Source: M55B129 sp964506505 (GTDB lineage Bacteria; Bacillota; Dethiobacteria; DTU022). From it: a stretch of 64,000 nucleotides of DNA. Every line of letters starts with the position of its first letter. The stretch's first letter is position 1. The position numbers and the translations under genes are program-made. The notes under the pieces were generated by a model. The model ran no database searches, was not told where the DNA came from, and was given only the letters and a program-made list of their open reading frames with translations. The stretch covers positions 37,279 through 101,278 of the forward strand of contig CAZDKY010000005.1 in NCBI GenBank assembly GCA_964506505.1, in the 5' to 3' direction. Shown piece by piece: positions 7,689 to 16,764 of this stretch.

Positions 7689-9557
7689 CAGGCGTTTCGA
7701 TAGGGAATGAGAAGCTTTTATTTCGTTCCCACTTCCCTGATGTTTTATGATTACTGTGTCGTTTTTCAGCTGTCGGGCCACATCTTCTATGATCAACTGG
7801 TCACCCTTTGCCAGATTGTCATAATCACGCTCATCGACAAAAACCAGGGGCAGGATGCCGAAATTAACCAGGTTGGCATGATGAATGCGGGCAAATGATT
7901 TGGCCAGCACCACTTTAATTCCCAGATACATCGGGGCAAGAGCAGCATGTTCGCGGCTGGAACCCTGTCCGTAGTTTTCGCCGGCCACAATTATTCCGCT
8001 GCCGTATTCCCTGGCTTGAGCGGCAAAATGCGGATCGATGGGGGCAAAAACATACTCGCTGATTGCTTCAATATTGGAACGAAGCGGGAGCACTTTTGAA
8101 CCGCCGGGTAAAATATGATCGGTAGTAATGTTGTCTTCCACTACCAGCAGTACTCTGGCCTTAATTGTTTCCGGCAGAGGATTGTTTATCGGCAGGGGGT
8201 TAATGTTCGGACCGCGCACAATTTTCACCCCTGTTCCGTCTTCCGGTGGGGCAATCACCATCCGGTCATCAATCACCGGGCTCGGTTCAGCTTCCAGATG
8301 AGGATAGGGACCGAGATCACGGGGATCGGTGATCTCCCCCCTAAGAGCAGCAGCTGCGGCGGCTGCCGGACCGGTCAGGTAAACCATGGCATCAGCAGTG
8401 CCGCTGCGCCCGGTAAAATTTCTGTTGAAGGTCCGCACAGAAACCCCGCCAGAGGGGGGTGCCTGCCCCATCCCAATACAGGGGCCGCAGGCTGATTCCA
8501 GGATTCTTGCTCCGGACGCAATCATCTTTTCCAGGATTCCCTGCCGGGCCAGGTTGATAAAGGTCTGCCTGGAGCCGGGTGCTACAACCAGGCTAACCCG
8601 GGGATGAACCACTTTATCTTTCAACACTTCAGCCAGCAGTTGTAAGTCGCGGTAAGAACCGTTTGTACAGCTGCCCACAGCTACTTGATCTACGGCTACC
8701 GACCCGATTTCTCTGATCTTTTTAACAGCATCAGGACTGTGCGGAACAGCAACCAGCGGTTCCAGAATGTCCAGATCGATGGTTACTTCATCATCATAGG
8801 TGGCTCCTTCGTCAGCTTCAAACCTGTGCCATACTTCCTCCCTGCCCTGGTTTTTAAGGAATAAGCGGGTCATTTCGTCGCTGGGGAAGATTGATGAAGT
8901 GGCACCCAGTTCGGCACCCATGTTGGTGATCGTAGCCCTCTCCGGCACGGAAAGATTAGCTAACCCGGGTCCACTGTATTCAATAACTTTGCCAACGCCG
9001 CCTTTGACCGTCAGGCGGCGCAGCAACTCCAGTATTATGTCCTTTGCCCCAACCCATGGTTGGAGTTCGCCAACAAGGTTAACCTTTAAAACAAAGGGGA
9101 CAGTGAGATAGAAAGGCCCGCCGGCCATGGCCACGGCGACGTCCAGACCTCCTGCTCCTATTCCGATCATGCCCAGCCCTCCCGCAGTCGGTGTATGGCT
9201 GTCGGACCCGAGCAGGGTCTTGCCCGGTTCGCCAAATCGTTCCAGGTGAACCTGGTGGCAGATACCGTTTCCGGGCCGGGAAAACCAGATTCCAAAGCGA
9301 GCAGCAGCCGACTGCAGAAAAAGATGATCATCGGCATTCTCAAAACCGTTCTGCAGGGTATTGTGATCAACATAACTGACCGATTTTTCGGTTTTAACCT
9401 TATCAATACCCAGGGCTTCCAGCTGCAGGTAAGCCATTGTTCCCGTGGCATCCTGGGTAAGAGTCTGGTCCATGCGGATACCGATCTCGGTTCCCCTGAC
9501 CAATTCTCCTTCCACAAGGTGCTCTTTCAATATTTTGTACGTTAGATTGTCGGCCAT
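7635..9557 (-). CDS. acnA: Aconitate hydratase
   Basis: [4Fe-4S] hydro-lyase interconverting citrate and isocitrate. About 640 residues, the shorter clostridial/archaeal type. Cluster cysteines are seen in SCTNGSY and in ACGPCIGMG; LLGSDSHTPTAGGLGM is the aconitase signature. The swivel domain near the C-terminus has YGSGI and GQGSSREHAAL. The ATG at 9557 is preferred over an upstream in-frame TTG at 9590, though its spacing from GGAGG is long. It follows the ApgM gene by about 60 bases. Homoaconitase specificity is less likely but not excluded. Confidence 0.92.
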   Translation of the reverse strand: MADNLTYKILKEHLVEGELVRGTEIGIRMDQTLTQDATGTMAYLQLEALGIDKVKTEKSVSYVDHNTLQNGFENADDHLFLQSAAARFGIWFSRPGNGICHQVHLERFGEPGKTLLGSDSHTPTAGGLGMIGIGAGGLDVAVAMAGGPFYLTVPFVLKVNLVGELQPWVGAKDIILELLRRLTVKGGVGKVIEYSGPGLANLSVPERATITNMGAELGATSSIFPSDEMTRLFLKNQGREEVWHRFEADEGATYDDEVTIDLDILEPLVAVPHSPDAVKKIREIGSVAVDQVAVGSCTNGSYRDLQLLAEVLKDKVVHPRVSLVVAPGSRQTFINLARQGILEKMIASGARILESACGPCIGMGQAPPSGGVSVRTFNRNFTGRSGTADAMVYLTGPAAAAAAALRGEITDPRDLGPYPHLEAEPSPVIDDRMVIAPPEDGTGVKIVRGPNINPLPINNPLPETIKARVLLVVEDNITTDHILPGGSKVLPLRSNIEAISEYVFAPIDPHFAAQAREYGSGIIVAGENYGQGSSREHAALAPMYLGIKVVLAKSFARIHHANLVNFGILPLVFVDERDYDNLAKGDQLIIEDVARQLKNDTVIIKHQGSGNEIKASHSLSKRLLKVVLAGGLLNYTRQSS

Positions 9558-9620
9558 CTTTTTTACATTACCTCCATTTGTCCTGTCCAAATTACTATTG
9601 TCACTGTGCTCAATTTTGTT

Positions 9621-10835
9621 TTATTTTCCGGTGATGAAATAATCCATCATCCGCCAGCCTTCTGCAAATAATAGACCTGTTTCAGCAGCCGATTTTTCAT
9701 CAAATCTGCGTCCCGGGCTTCTCCTGCTTTCGCTGCTGCGAAAAATGGCAAAGGGGACCGGCTCCCTGGTATGAGTACCCAGGGAAAGAGGCGTGGCATG
9801 ATCGGTCGCCAACAAAATCGAAAAATCCCAGTCGCTTTTAGCAAGCTCCTGTCGGAGAAATCCGGCTACTTGCTTGTCGATCATTTCAATTGCTTTAATC
9901 TTGTTCTCCGCTTCAAAACGATGAGAACACTCATCCGGCGCTTCAATATGCAGATAAACAAAATCTTTTCCATTTCTGAAAGCTTCGAGAACCGCATTTA
10001 CCTTCCCGGTCAAATTAGTATCGATGTACCCCGTTGTTCCTTCTACCAGGATGGGTTCCATACCGGCAAAAAGGCCAATCCCCTTGATCAGATCCACCGC
10101 TGATATAACGGCGCCGTTCAACCCGTATTTGTCGTGGAACAGGGGTAGTTGAGGTTTATGACCGTTACCCCATATCCAGATGGAATTGGCCGGGTGAAGC
10201 CCTTTTTCAAGCCGTTTTTTATTAACGGGATGCTCCGAAAGAATTTTTGAGCTCCGCTCCATAAGCTCAAGTATTTTTGAGCTTTCAGAGCCGGCCGGCA
10301 GATGGGAGACAATCTTCTGCCCGCTGATATCATGGGGAGGGGTAAGCTGCCAGTCGTCGGGCGCTCCCTGCCAGACCATTAAATTGCGGAACTGAAAACC
10401 GGTGTGAAAATTGATTTCCGCTGATCCAAGCTCCCGACTAATAGCAGCGATCAGTTCTTCCGCTTCAACAGTTGAAATCTCACCGGCGCAGTAATCAACC
10501 ATTGTTTTATCGGCATATTTAGTTTCATCTGAGAGGGTTACCAGGTTGCAGCGAAAAGAAACGTCTTCCGGCCTGAGCTCTATTCCCATGCTGGCCGCCT
10601 CGAAGGGAGAACGTCCGGTATAATACTTGAGAGGATCATATCCCAAGATCGAGAGATTAGCTGTATCACTGCCGGGAGGCAAACCATCCGGGACAGTTCC
10701 GGCCAGTCCAAGCTCGCCTTCTTCAGCCAGCGAGTCAAAGTTAGGCGTTTGGGCATACTGCAGCGCGGTCTGCTGATTAAACTGTGCAAAGGGGTAATCA
10801 GCCATTCCGTCACCAAGAATTACCAAATATTTCAT
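9621..10835 (-). CDS. ApgM-type phosphoglycerate mutase / proposed homoserine kinase
   Basis: 404-residue alkaline-phosphatase-superfamily protein of the archaeal-type, cofactor-independent phosphoglycerate mutase family. Metal-binding segments: LGDGMADYP at the N-terminus, PPGSDTANLSILGYDP, and LLATDHATPLSLGTHT near the C-terminus. A bacterial branch of this family has been proposed to act as an alternative homoserine kinase. This gene is divergently paired with threonine synthase, and no ThrB-type kinase is in the window, so that role is plausible here. From sequence alone mutase and kinase activity cannot be separated. ATG preceded by AAGGAG. Confidence 0.85.
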   Translation of the reverse strand: MKYLVILGDGMADYPFAQFNQQTALQYAQTPNFDSLAEEGELGLAGTVPDGLPPGSDTANLSILGYDPLKYYTGRSPFEAASMGIELRPEDVSFRCNLVTLSDETKYADKTMVDYCAGEISTVEAEELIAAISRELGSAEINFHTGFQFRNLMVWQGAPDDWQLTPPHDISGQKIVSHLPAGSESSKILELMERSSKILSEHPVNKKRLEKGLHPANSIWIWGNGHKPQLPLFHDKYGLNGAVISAVDLIKGIGLFAGMEPILVEGTTGYIDTNLTGKVNAVLEAFRNGKDFVYLHIEAPDECSHRFEAENKIKAIEMIDKQVAGFLRQELAKSDWDFSILLATDHATPLSLGTHTREPVPFAIFRSSESRRSPGRRFDEKSAAETGLLFAEGWRMMDYFITGK

Positions 10836-10928
10836 AATATGAGCACACTCCTTTTACATTATTGGCGGATGAACAGAGGGATGAACGATAAACTGTGTCC
10901 TGAAAATAACTCTTTGGCCGATTTTTGT

Positions 10929-10948
10929 CAAGGGTGTCTCCACCCTTG
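10929..10948. repeat. Perfect 8-bp inverted repeat between apgM-like gene and thrC
   Basis: CAAGGGTG - 4 bases - CACCCTTG. No U-tract follows on either strand, so it is not an obvious terminator. It lies between divergent genes and could be a regulator site or an mRNA leader hairpin of thrC. Confidence 0.45.
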
Positions 10949-11022
10949 AAAGGGTTTTGACCACGGCAGGGCGAAAATGAATCAAACAAAATGATCTATG
11001 GAAAACAGAAGGGATGGGAACA

Positions 11023-12519
11023 ATGCACTACTACAGCACCAGGGGAAATTCAGGATTTGCAACAGCTTCTACAGTCATACTGGAGGGGTTGGCGCCAGAC
11101 GGAGGTCTCTACGTTCCTTCTGATACGCTGCCCTCTTTTTCGCCTGAAAATATGCAGGGCATTAGCTATCAGTCTCTGGCGCTGGAAATCCTGAAGCCTT
11201 TTCTGAACGACTTCGACAAAAGAGAGATTGAAGAGGCGGTTAATACCGCCTACAGCGAAAGAAACTTCGATCACCCGGACATCACGCCTTTAAAAAAACT
11301 CTCCGGCGATCTTTATGCTCTTGAGCTGTGGCATGGGCCAACCTGCGCCTTCAAGGATATTGCCCTCCAGATTCTGCCACTTTTGATGCGCACAGCCCAG
11401 ATAAAACATGAAAATGACATGGGAATCATTGTCCTTACCGCCACTTCCGGCGATACAGGGAAATCAGCCCTGGAAGGATTCCATGACGTTCCGGGTATAA
11501 AAATTATTGTTTACTACCCCGAAAAAGGAGTCAGCGAGATTCAAAAACTGCAGATGACCACCCAGCGGGGCGGCAACGTTTCTGTAGCAGCAGTGAAAGG
11601 CAATTTTGATCATGCCCAGAGCGGTGTTAAAGATATTTTCAGCGACCGGGAACTGGCCGAAAAGCTGGCCGCCGCCGGTTACCGTCTTTCATCGGCCAAT
11701 TCCATCAACTGGGGCCGCCTGGTTCCCCAGGTCGTTTATTACTTTGCCGCTTATTTAAAACTCATAGAACAAAAGGACCTGCAACCGGGAGAAAAAGTGG
11801 ATTTTGTCGTTCCCACCGGTAACTTCGGCAACATCCTGGCCGGCTATTACGCCAGGCGCCTTGGTCTGCCTGTCAACCGCCTGATCTGTGCCACCAATAT
11901 AAATAATGTGCTTTCCGATTTTATCAACAGCGGGCGATACAACAGCAACAGAAAGCTGCACCGGACGCTCTCCCCTTCCATGGACATTCTTGTTTCCAGC
12001 AACCTTGAACGACTGTTATTTGAACTGACCGGCCACGACAGCAGCCTGATTCGCCATTGGATGGCAGATCTGAAAAACAAAAGCGAGTATTCCGTCAGCC
12101 CCGGAGAAAAAGATCAGATCGAAAAGCTTTTCTGGTCAGACTACGCCGACGATGACGAAACAAGCCAGATGATTGCCGACATTTATAACCGCTACCACTA
12201 TTTGATTGATACGCATACCGCCGTGGGCATGGCTGTCCTCCAAAAATACCGCTGCTGCAGCGACCGGAACAGGCCAGCTATAATTCTTTCTACTGCCAGC
12301 CCCTTCAAATTTGCCGGCAGCGTCGCCCGGGCGCTCTTCGGCAGTGATCACATCCGGGGCATTGGGGAACTTGATTTGCTGGAAATGCTGGCCCGGGAAA
12401 CGGGGATAGCTGTACCACCAGCTCTGACCAGGCTGACTTCTGAACCGGTTATACATAAAGAGGTGATCACGCGGGAGAACATGCGCCATCACCTCCTGTC
12501 CAATCTACCTGATTTTTAA
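11023..12519 (+). CDS. thrC: Threonine synthase
   Basis: PLP enzyme converting O-phosphohomoserine to threonine. Starts MHYYSTRG, typical of the long bacterial class. The PLP lysine is in GPTCAFKDIALQ, and TATSGDTGKSALEGF is the phosphate-binding segment. The ATG at 11023 is preferred because GAAGGG lies upstream at good distance; an in-frame ATG at 11014 has none. Its stop overlaps the convergent bactofilin-like gene by four bases. Divergent from the ApgM-like gene, which may make its substrate. Confidence 0.96.
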   Translation: MHYYSTRGNSGFATASTVILEGLAPDGGLYVPSDTLPSFSPENMQGISYQSLALEILKPFLNDFDKREIEEAVNTAYSERNFDHPDITPLKKLSGDLYALELWHGPTCAFKDIALQILPLLMRTAQIKHENDMGIIVLTATSGDTGKSALEGFHDVPGIKIIVYYPEKGVSEIQKLQMTTQRGGNVSVAAVKGNFDHAQSGVKDIFSDRELAEKLAAAGYRLSSANSINWGRLVPQVVYYFAAYLKLIEQKDLQPGEKVDFVVPTGNFGNILAGYYARRLGLPVNRLICATNINNVLSDFINSGRYNSNRKLHRTLSPSMDILVSSNLERLLFELTGHDSSLIRHWMADLKNKSEYSVSPGEKDQIEKLFWSDYADDDETSQMIADIYNRYHYLIDTHTAVGMAVLQKYRCCSDRNRPAIILSTASPFKFAGSVARALFGSDHIRGIGELDLLEMLARETGIAVPPALTRLTSEPVIHKEVITRENMRHHLLSNLPDF

Positions 12520-14003
12520 GATTCGTCTATTCCGTCTTCCGGCCTGGATTTCTCTTTGTTATCAGGTTTCATTTCCGGCCGGGCGTTTTCTTCTTTATCG
12601 GTTTCCATTCCCGGGCCGTCCTCCATTTCAGGCCCGGAAGTTTGTTCACCCTGCCCTGTACTTTCCCGGATCACCTGGTCGTAAGTCCCGAAACGGCTGA
12701 CCAGGGCCATCCCGAGAGCAATGACAGAGAGAACCATGGTCAGTAATCCGCCCAAAATGGGAATCATACCGAGCAAGCCGAATATAAGCACCCCGATAGC
12801 AATGGAAACAAGCGGGTTAACCTTTCCTCCTGAAGCAGCAGTGATAATGCGGTCACCAACCAGGTTAACAATTCCGGTGTACCCAAGAACGGCAGCGGCA
12901 GCCAGAACAACGATTTCAACTATTACCAGTGGGATGCCGATAATCGTTATGACCAGCAAAATCATCAGGGGAAATGCCAGGACAGCAGCCAGGATCCCCC
13001 AGCCAATCACCGGTCCCGGTTTCAGGAGGAGGGCATCACTTACCCTCTTTACCGGCTTCGGGAAAAGAGCATAGATCAGGGCGGCCAGGGCAAACATAAT
13101 CAACATCCTGATAACTCCTACGGCCACACTGCCGGAATAGCTGAATTGAGTATAAGGCAGGTGCAGCCATCTCCGGGTTTCGAATAAACGGGGTAAAAAT
13201 CTGGTGTTTTCGGTAACCCTATCAAGGGAGTGCATTATTTCCCCGGTTACCCTGTTGAACAAATTCTCATCTACTCCATCGAATCGATAACCGGTTTCGG
13301 AGGAGTCCCATGCAGATTCATCCTCGCCTATTATCTCACCGGCGCTTATTTCTTCTTTGATTTCGATGGAGCCGACCGAGGCACTTCCGGACTTATTTAC
13401 CGCTCCGCGGCCGACGTATATCTTGCCAACCACTACTGCCTCCGGGCCAAGTTCCACCAGGCCCTGCTCAATTGTAACGTCACCCTCAACAATGCCGTTT
13501 ATATATACGCTGCCACCTTCGCTGTTCACGTCGCCGGCTACCGTTCCCGTTATGCGGATTTCACCGAGGCCGGAGCCAACGCTGCCTCCCACTGCCCCGT
13601 CAATCCGGGCTGTGCCCAGGTCAGCTGACAGGTTGCCGCCGACAGAGCCTTCAACGATCACTTCACCCATGCGTGTCAGCACATCCCCGCTAACGTTCCC
13701 GAGGATAACAACCTGTCCCATATTGGTTTCCACATCACCGTTAACTTCACCCTCGACGCGCACCTGGCCCATATTGCTGTTTACGTTGCCATTCACAATC
13801 CCGAGGACACTCAATTTGCCTACATTTAAGTTCACACCGCCATTTACAACGGTGCCGCGGGGAATTTCCAGATCACCCGCCGTTTTGTTTATGTCTTCGT
13901 TCAAAATAATTTCTTCCGCTGCCATCCCGTTCTGGGCAGGCAAAAGTAATCCAAGTAGCAACATCAGGCATAAAAATACAGGTATTTGCTTCCTAATTAT
14001 CAT
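12516..14003 (-). CDS. Exported bactofilin-like (polymer-forming) membrane protein
   Basis: 495 residues. The signal peptide ends near residue 29. Residues 35-215 form a repetitive beta-helix-like region with recurring V-x-G-x-V-x-G-[DN]-V units, as in bactofilin polymer-forming domains. Four or so hydrophobic helices follow (about residues 300-430), then a Glu/Pro/Lys-rich hydrophilic tail. The signal peptide and C-terminal membrane block are not features of classical cytoplasmic bactofilins. It lies two bases after the anti-sigma gene and is probably a target and partner of that sigma system. Cell-envelope function is inferred. Confidence 0.8.
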   Translation of the reverse strand: MIIRKQIPVFLCLMLLLGLLLPAQNGMAAEEIILNEDINKTAGDLEIPRGTVVNGGVNLNVGKLSVLGIVNGNVNSNMGQVRVEGEVNGDVETNMGQVVILGNVSGDVLTRMGEVIVEGSVGGNLSADLGTARIDGAVGGSVGSGLGEIRITGTVAGDVNSEGGSVYINGIVEGDVTIEQGLVELGPEAVVVGKIYVGRGAVNKSGSASVGSIEIKEEISAGEIIGEDESAWDSSETGYRFDGVDENLFNRVTGEIMHSLDRVTENTRFLPRLFETRRWLHLPYTQFSYSGSVAVGVIRMLIMFALAALIYALFPKPVKRVSDALLLKPGPVIGWGILAAVLAFPLMILLVITIIGIPLVIVEIVVLAAAAVLGYTGIVNLVGDRIITAASGGKVNPLVSIAIGVLIFGLLGMIPILGGLLTMVLSVIALGMALVSRFGTYDQVIRESTGQGEQTSGPEMEDGPGMETDKEENARPEMKPDNKEKSRPEDGIDES

Positions 14004-14004
14004 T

Positions 14005-14475
14005 CTAAGTCCCCTCCACCGTTTTAAGTTTGATCAGAACAAACAGCTCAATTATTACTGCAGCGGCAACAGCCGCCAGGATCAAGGCCGGGGCCAGGTT
14101 TTGACCCATTATCAGGAACCCTACGAATGTATCAATCACAAAACCGACCAGGCCGGTTATACCAGCTGAAAACCACCACTGAAGATAGCCTGGATTTAAA
14201 AAATAAGCGCTGATAACCAGGACCAGAAAGATGGCTGCTGTAGTGATGGCGGCCAGCAGAGAACTATCCCGTGTCCGGGCGCTCAGGGCCTCCATGAAAC
14301 CCTCAGGCAACTTTTCCTTGCCGGCTAGCCGGTCGGCAGTTTCCTTCAGCACCCTGATTTCCATCAGCCGGCGGCGGCAGGATTGACAACCCTTCATATG
14401 AGCAATGATGGAGTCATCAATCTTTTCGCCATCGATATAAGCCTGAATAGTAATCATATCCGGGCATTTATCCAT
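14005..14475 (-). CDS. Zinc-finger anti-sigma factor
   Basis: 156 residues. The N-terminal ZAS-type motif H-x3-C-x2-C (HMKGCQSC, residues 26-33) with an upstream Cys suggests zinc binding and sigma-factor sequestration. Two to three hydrophobic helices cover residues about 72-145, so it is membrane anchored. It starts with ATG after GGAG, four bases downstream of the ECF sigma gene. Pairing with that sigma is inferred from order and domain type. Confidence 0.88.
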   Translation of the reverse strand: MDKCPDMITIQAYIDGEKIDDSIIAHMKGCQSCRRRLMEIRVLKETADRLAGKEKLPEGFMEALSARTRDSSLLAAITTAAIFLVLVISAYFLNPGYLQWWFSAGITGLVGFVIDTFVGFLIMGQNLAPALILAAVAAAVIIELFVLIKLKTVEGT

Positions 14476-14479
14476 ATTT

Positions 14480-14974
14480 TTATCTCCTTTCTTCCTGCAG
14501 TACTTCCCTGAGCATTATCCTGCCGCGGTACAGCCTGTTTTTAACAACGCTCAGTTCAAGACCAAGAGTTTCAGCAATTTCAGCATAGGCCAGTTCACCA
14601 ACATGCCTCAACAAAAGTATTTCCCTGTACTGCAGCGGCAGTCCGTGCAAAACCCTGTGGAGTTCAGCTTCACTTTCCTTTTCCAGGTAGATATCTTCAG
14701 GGCTTTTATCCACCGCCGGCTGAATTTTTTCCAGTGCCTCGACCTGTGTTTCCCGGCGGATCCGGTTCCAGCTGCGGCAGAGGTTGGTGGCAATTTTAAA
14801 CAGCCAGGGCCCCGCCGGCCTGTTCCGGTCAAACCGATCGAGATGTTTGTAGGCGCGCAGAAATGTTTCCTGGGCTATATCTTCAGCCTGCTCCCGGTTC
14901 CCGGTGTAACGCAAAGCCAGTCGGTATATACGGTCTCCATATGTTTCGACCATTTCGCGGAGCAATTTCTGCAC
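14480..14974 (-). CDS. ECF-type RNA polymerase sigma factor
   Basis: 164 residues with sigma-70 region 2 (RYTGNREQAEDIAQETFLRAY) and region 4 (LPLQYREILLLRHVGELAYAEIAETLG). GTG start with a weak ribosome site. First gene of a three-gene unit with the anti-sigma factor and the bactofilin-like protein. Such factors usually autoregulate; I could not define a -35 AAC-type promoter with confidence. Confidence 0.93.
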   Translation of the reverse strand: MQKLLREMVETYGDRIYRLALRYTGNREQAEDIAQETFLRAYKHLDRFDRNRPAGPWLFKIATNLCRSWNRIRRETQVEALEKIQPAVDKSPEDIYLEKESEAELHRVLHGLPLQYREILLLRHVGELAYAEIAETLGLELSVVKNRLYRGRIMLREVLQEERR

Positions 14975-15043
14975 TTTAGCACCACCAGTTATATCTATCT
15001 ATAATATTAATACGCACGAAAAATGAAAAAGTCTGATCCAAAC

Positions 15044-15070
15044 AAAAAAAAACCGGCTTTTTTAGCCGGT
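15044..15070 (-). terminator. Rho-independent terminator after DapF-like gene
   Basis: Minus-strand stem ACCGGCT (15064-15070) / AGCCGGT (15052-15058), 5-base loop, followed by a run of eight or nine T. It lies 23 bases past the stop of the DapF-like gene. Confidence 0.9.
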
Positions 15071-15092
15071 AATTTTACAATTCCCATCTCCC

Positions 15093-16037
15093 TCACGGCA
15101 GACGCGCCTCACCCGTGGATGTGATCTCCACCCGGCTGTGAGAAAAAGAAGCGGCCCTGGCCGTATCTCCTTCGATTTGCATTTCGACGGCAGTCAAATC
15201 GGGCCCGCCAAGTTCAATACCCCCGCCCGATTCAATTTCCAGGGTGACTGTTTCGCCATCATCGGCCAGGCGGTGGTTTAATTCTCCAGCGGCAAAAGCG
15301 GCCAGGGCCAGGGCTACCGACCCGGTCCCGCAGGAGGGTTCAAAAAAATTATCCCGCACATAATGAGGGAAAATTACCCTCATATTACCCTCGTGCTCAG
15401 GATACCAATCGTAGACGGCAACATTTGGTTCCTTTTCCCCGGTTTCCGTCATGAAATCATCCTGCAGGGCAGTCACCGCCTCCCGGGTGACACTGTTCCA
15501 GCTATAAAAATCTGAATCTGGATAGACTTTCCTGAACTTATCAGCATTGATGATCAAAAACTTGCCGGACTGCATTACTTCAAGATTCCTTAACCGTAGC
15601 AGGCGAACACCGCGGTTGTAACAATCCGCAACAAAACCGCTCATATCTGTTTTGATGCGACGGGCTTTCCCGGCAGCAATTTCAATATGCAGGGAGGTTA
15701 AGCCACTGTCAATTTCAAGTATAACCTCCAGGGGATTGGCGGTACCGTCAATTCCGAAAAGCTTCCCCAGTCCGGTTTCAATAAGGGCAGCACCGAGCAC
15801 CTGGGTAAAACCGCCGCAGGCATTGATAAAACAGGGCACGGTCGGTTCGGCTATTTTAACAGCAATCCGGCCCGGCCGGCCGGTTTGATAAAGGATACCG
15901 GCTTCGTGACCGTAGAGATAATTGGGACCCATCAGCTTAACTGCCGTTTCCAGTTCACAGCCTGCCGGAATTTGTTCTCCGCGCAGCAGGATAATGAGGT
16001 TGCCCCCCATGTGTCCGCGGACAAAATCAAGTTTCAT
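15093..16037 (-). CDS. DapF-fold epimerase/racemase-like protein
   Basis: 314 residues with two-cysteine features of the diaminopimelate epimerase/proline racemase superfamily: INACGGF near residue 72 and SCGTGSVALAL near residue 237, the usual acid/base pair. The N-terminus (FVRGHMGGN) only loosely resembles DapF FxKMHGxGNDF, and the first Cys is in NACGG rather than the GNGxRC of true DapF. I therefore call the fold, not the substrate. It is followed by its own terminator, with no lysine-pathway neighbours. Alternatives: a divergent DapF or another amino-acid racemase. Confidence 0.7.
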   Translation of the reverse strand: MKLDFVRGHMGGNLIILLRGEQIPAGCELETAVKLMGPNYLYGHEAGILYQTGRPGRIAVKIAEPTVPCFINACGGFTQVLGAALIETGLGKLFGIDGTANPLEVILEIDSGLTSLHIEIAAGKARRIKTDMSGFVADCYNRGVRLLRLRNLEVMQSGKFLIINADKFRKVYPDSDFYSWNSVTREAVTALQDDFMTETGEKEPNVAVYDWYPEHEGNMRVIFPHYVRDNFFEPSCGTGSVALALAAFAAGELNHRLADDGETVTLEIESGGGIELGGPDLTAVEMQIEGDTARAASFSHSRVEITSTGEARLP

Positions 16038-16130
16038 CCAATAAAATTCCTTTCATTTAAGTTTTTGATAAAGTTCTGATCCCCGGCTTCAACAAAGGGA
16101 GTGAACTCACCCCCGCAAATGAAAAAGATT

Positions 16131-16505
16131 TCAGAAACAGTGTCCCGACTTGCGCACCTCGTTCATCCTTGTTTGCAGGCAGGGACAGATATTTTCAGGG
16201 ATATTCTCAAAACGGCAGGGACAGTAAAAGTCGCCATATAGCCTGTTTTTTTCTATTAAACCCTCAATAACCAGTTCTTTGTCTTCATTGAAGGTGTAAC
16301 CACGCAGCCGAGCAAAATTTTCCGAGCGATTGCGAATCTCAGTTTCGGGATCCTGAGTCCTGCGTTTCGCTGTAACCTCCGGTTCCGTTTCTATTATTAC
16401 CAGTTCAGCTCCACAAATAGGACAGATGATTTCCTGCCCCTTCTCAGGTTGCTTCCGATGAATAAAGGGAAGCCGGCATACTTCACAATAAATTTTATTT
16501 TTCAT
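16131..16505 (-). CDS. FTR catalytic-subunit-like protein with N-terminal zinc ribbon
   Basis: 124 residues. The N-terminus has two CxxC pairs (C7/C10 and C28/C31), a rubredoxin-like or zinc-ribbon module. Residues about 64-124 match the ferredoxin:thioredoxin reductase beta domain (NEDKELVIEGLIEKNRLYGD, then CPC at 95-97 and CPC at 107-109). The family expects a final CxC pair; here the protein ends GHCF, so one cysteine is absent. It overlaps the glutaredoxin-like gene by 11 bases, suggesting the two act together in FeS-dependent disulfide reduction. Confidence 0.78.
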   Translation of the reverse strand: MKNKIYCEVCRLPFIHRKQPEKGQEIICPICGAELVIIETEPEVTAKRRTQDPETEIRNRSENFARLRGYTFNEDKELVIEGLIEKNRLYGDFYCPCRFENIPENICPCLQTRMNEVRKSGHCF

Positions 16506-16743
16506 TTTTCAGGGCCTCTTCAAGTTCTTCTTTTTTAAATCCCTGAATGACCTGATCGTTGATCACTGTAACAGGGAAAGAACGCCTGCCGGTTAATTCT
16601 TCTATCTCAGCAAGAGCTTTTTGCTGTTCTTCACCCTGGGCCAGATCAACGTCGATAAAATCGAACTCGATATTATTATCCTTAAGCAGCTTTTTGACCT
16701 TCTTACACCAGGGGCAGGTACTCAAAGCATAAACTTTGATCAC
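16495..16743 (-). CDS. Glutaredoxin-like protein (CPWC)
   Basis: Small thioredoxin-fold redox protein with active site CPWC near the N-terminus and FPVTVIND carrying the cis-Pro. About 82 residues from GTG 16743, which has GAGG eight bases upstream; GTG at 16752 is also in frame. It overlaps the FTR-like gene and is probably the electron acceptor or donor for it. Resembles the glutaredoxin/NrdH group of anaerobes; glutathione dependence is doubtful in Clostridia. Confidence 0.88.
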   Translation of the reverse strand: MIKVYALSTCPWCKKVKKLLKDNNIEFDFIDVDLAQGEEQQKALAEIEELTGRRSFPVTVINDQVIQGFKKEELEEALKNEK

Positions 16744-16764
16744 TTCCAACACCTCACTGTTTTT

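Noticed and set aside
10929..10948. Terminator between apgM-like gene and thrC
   Set aside because: Hairpin has no U-tract on either strand and lies between divergent genes, where no terminator is expected.
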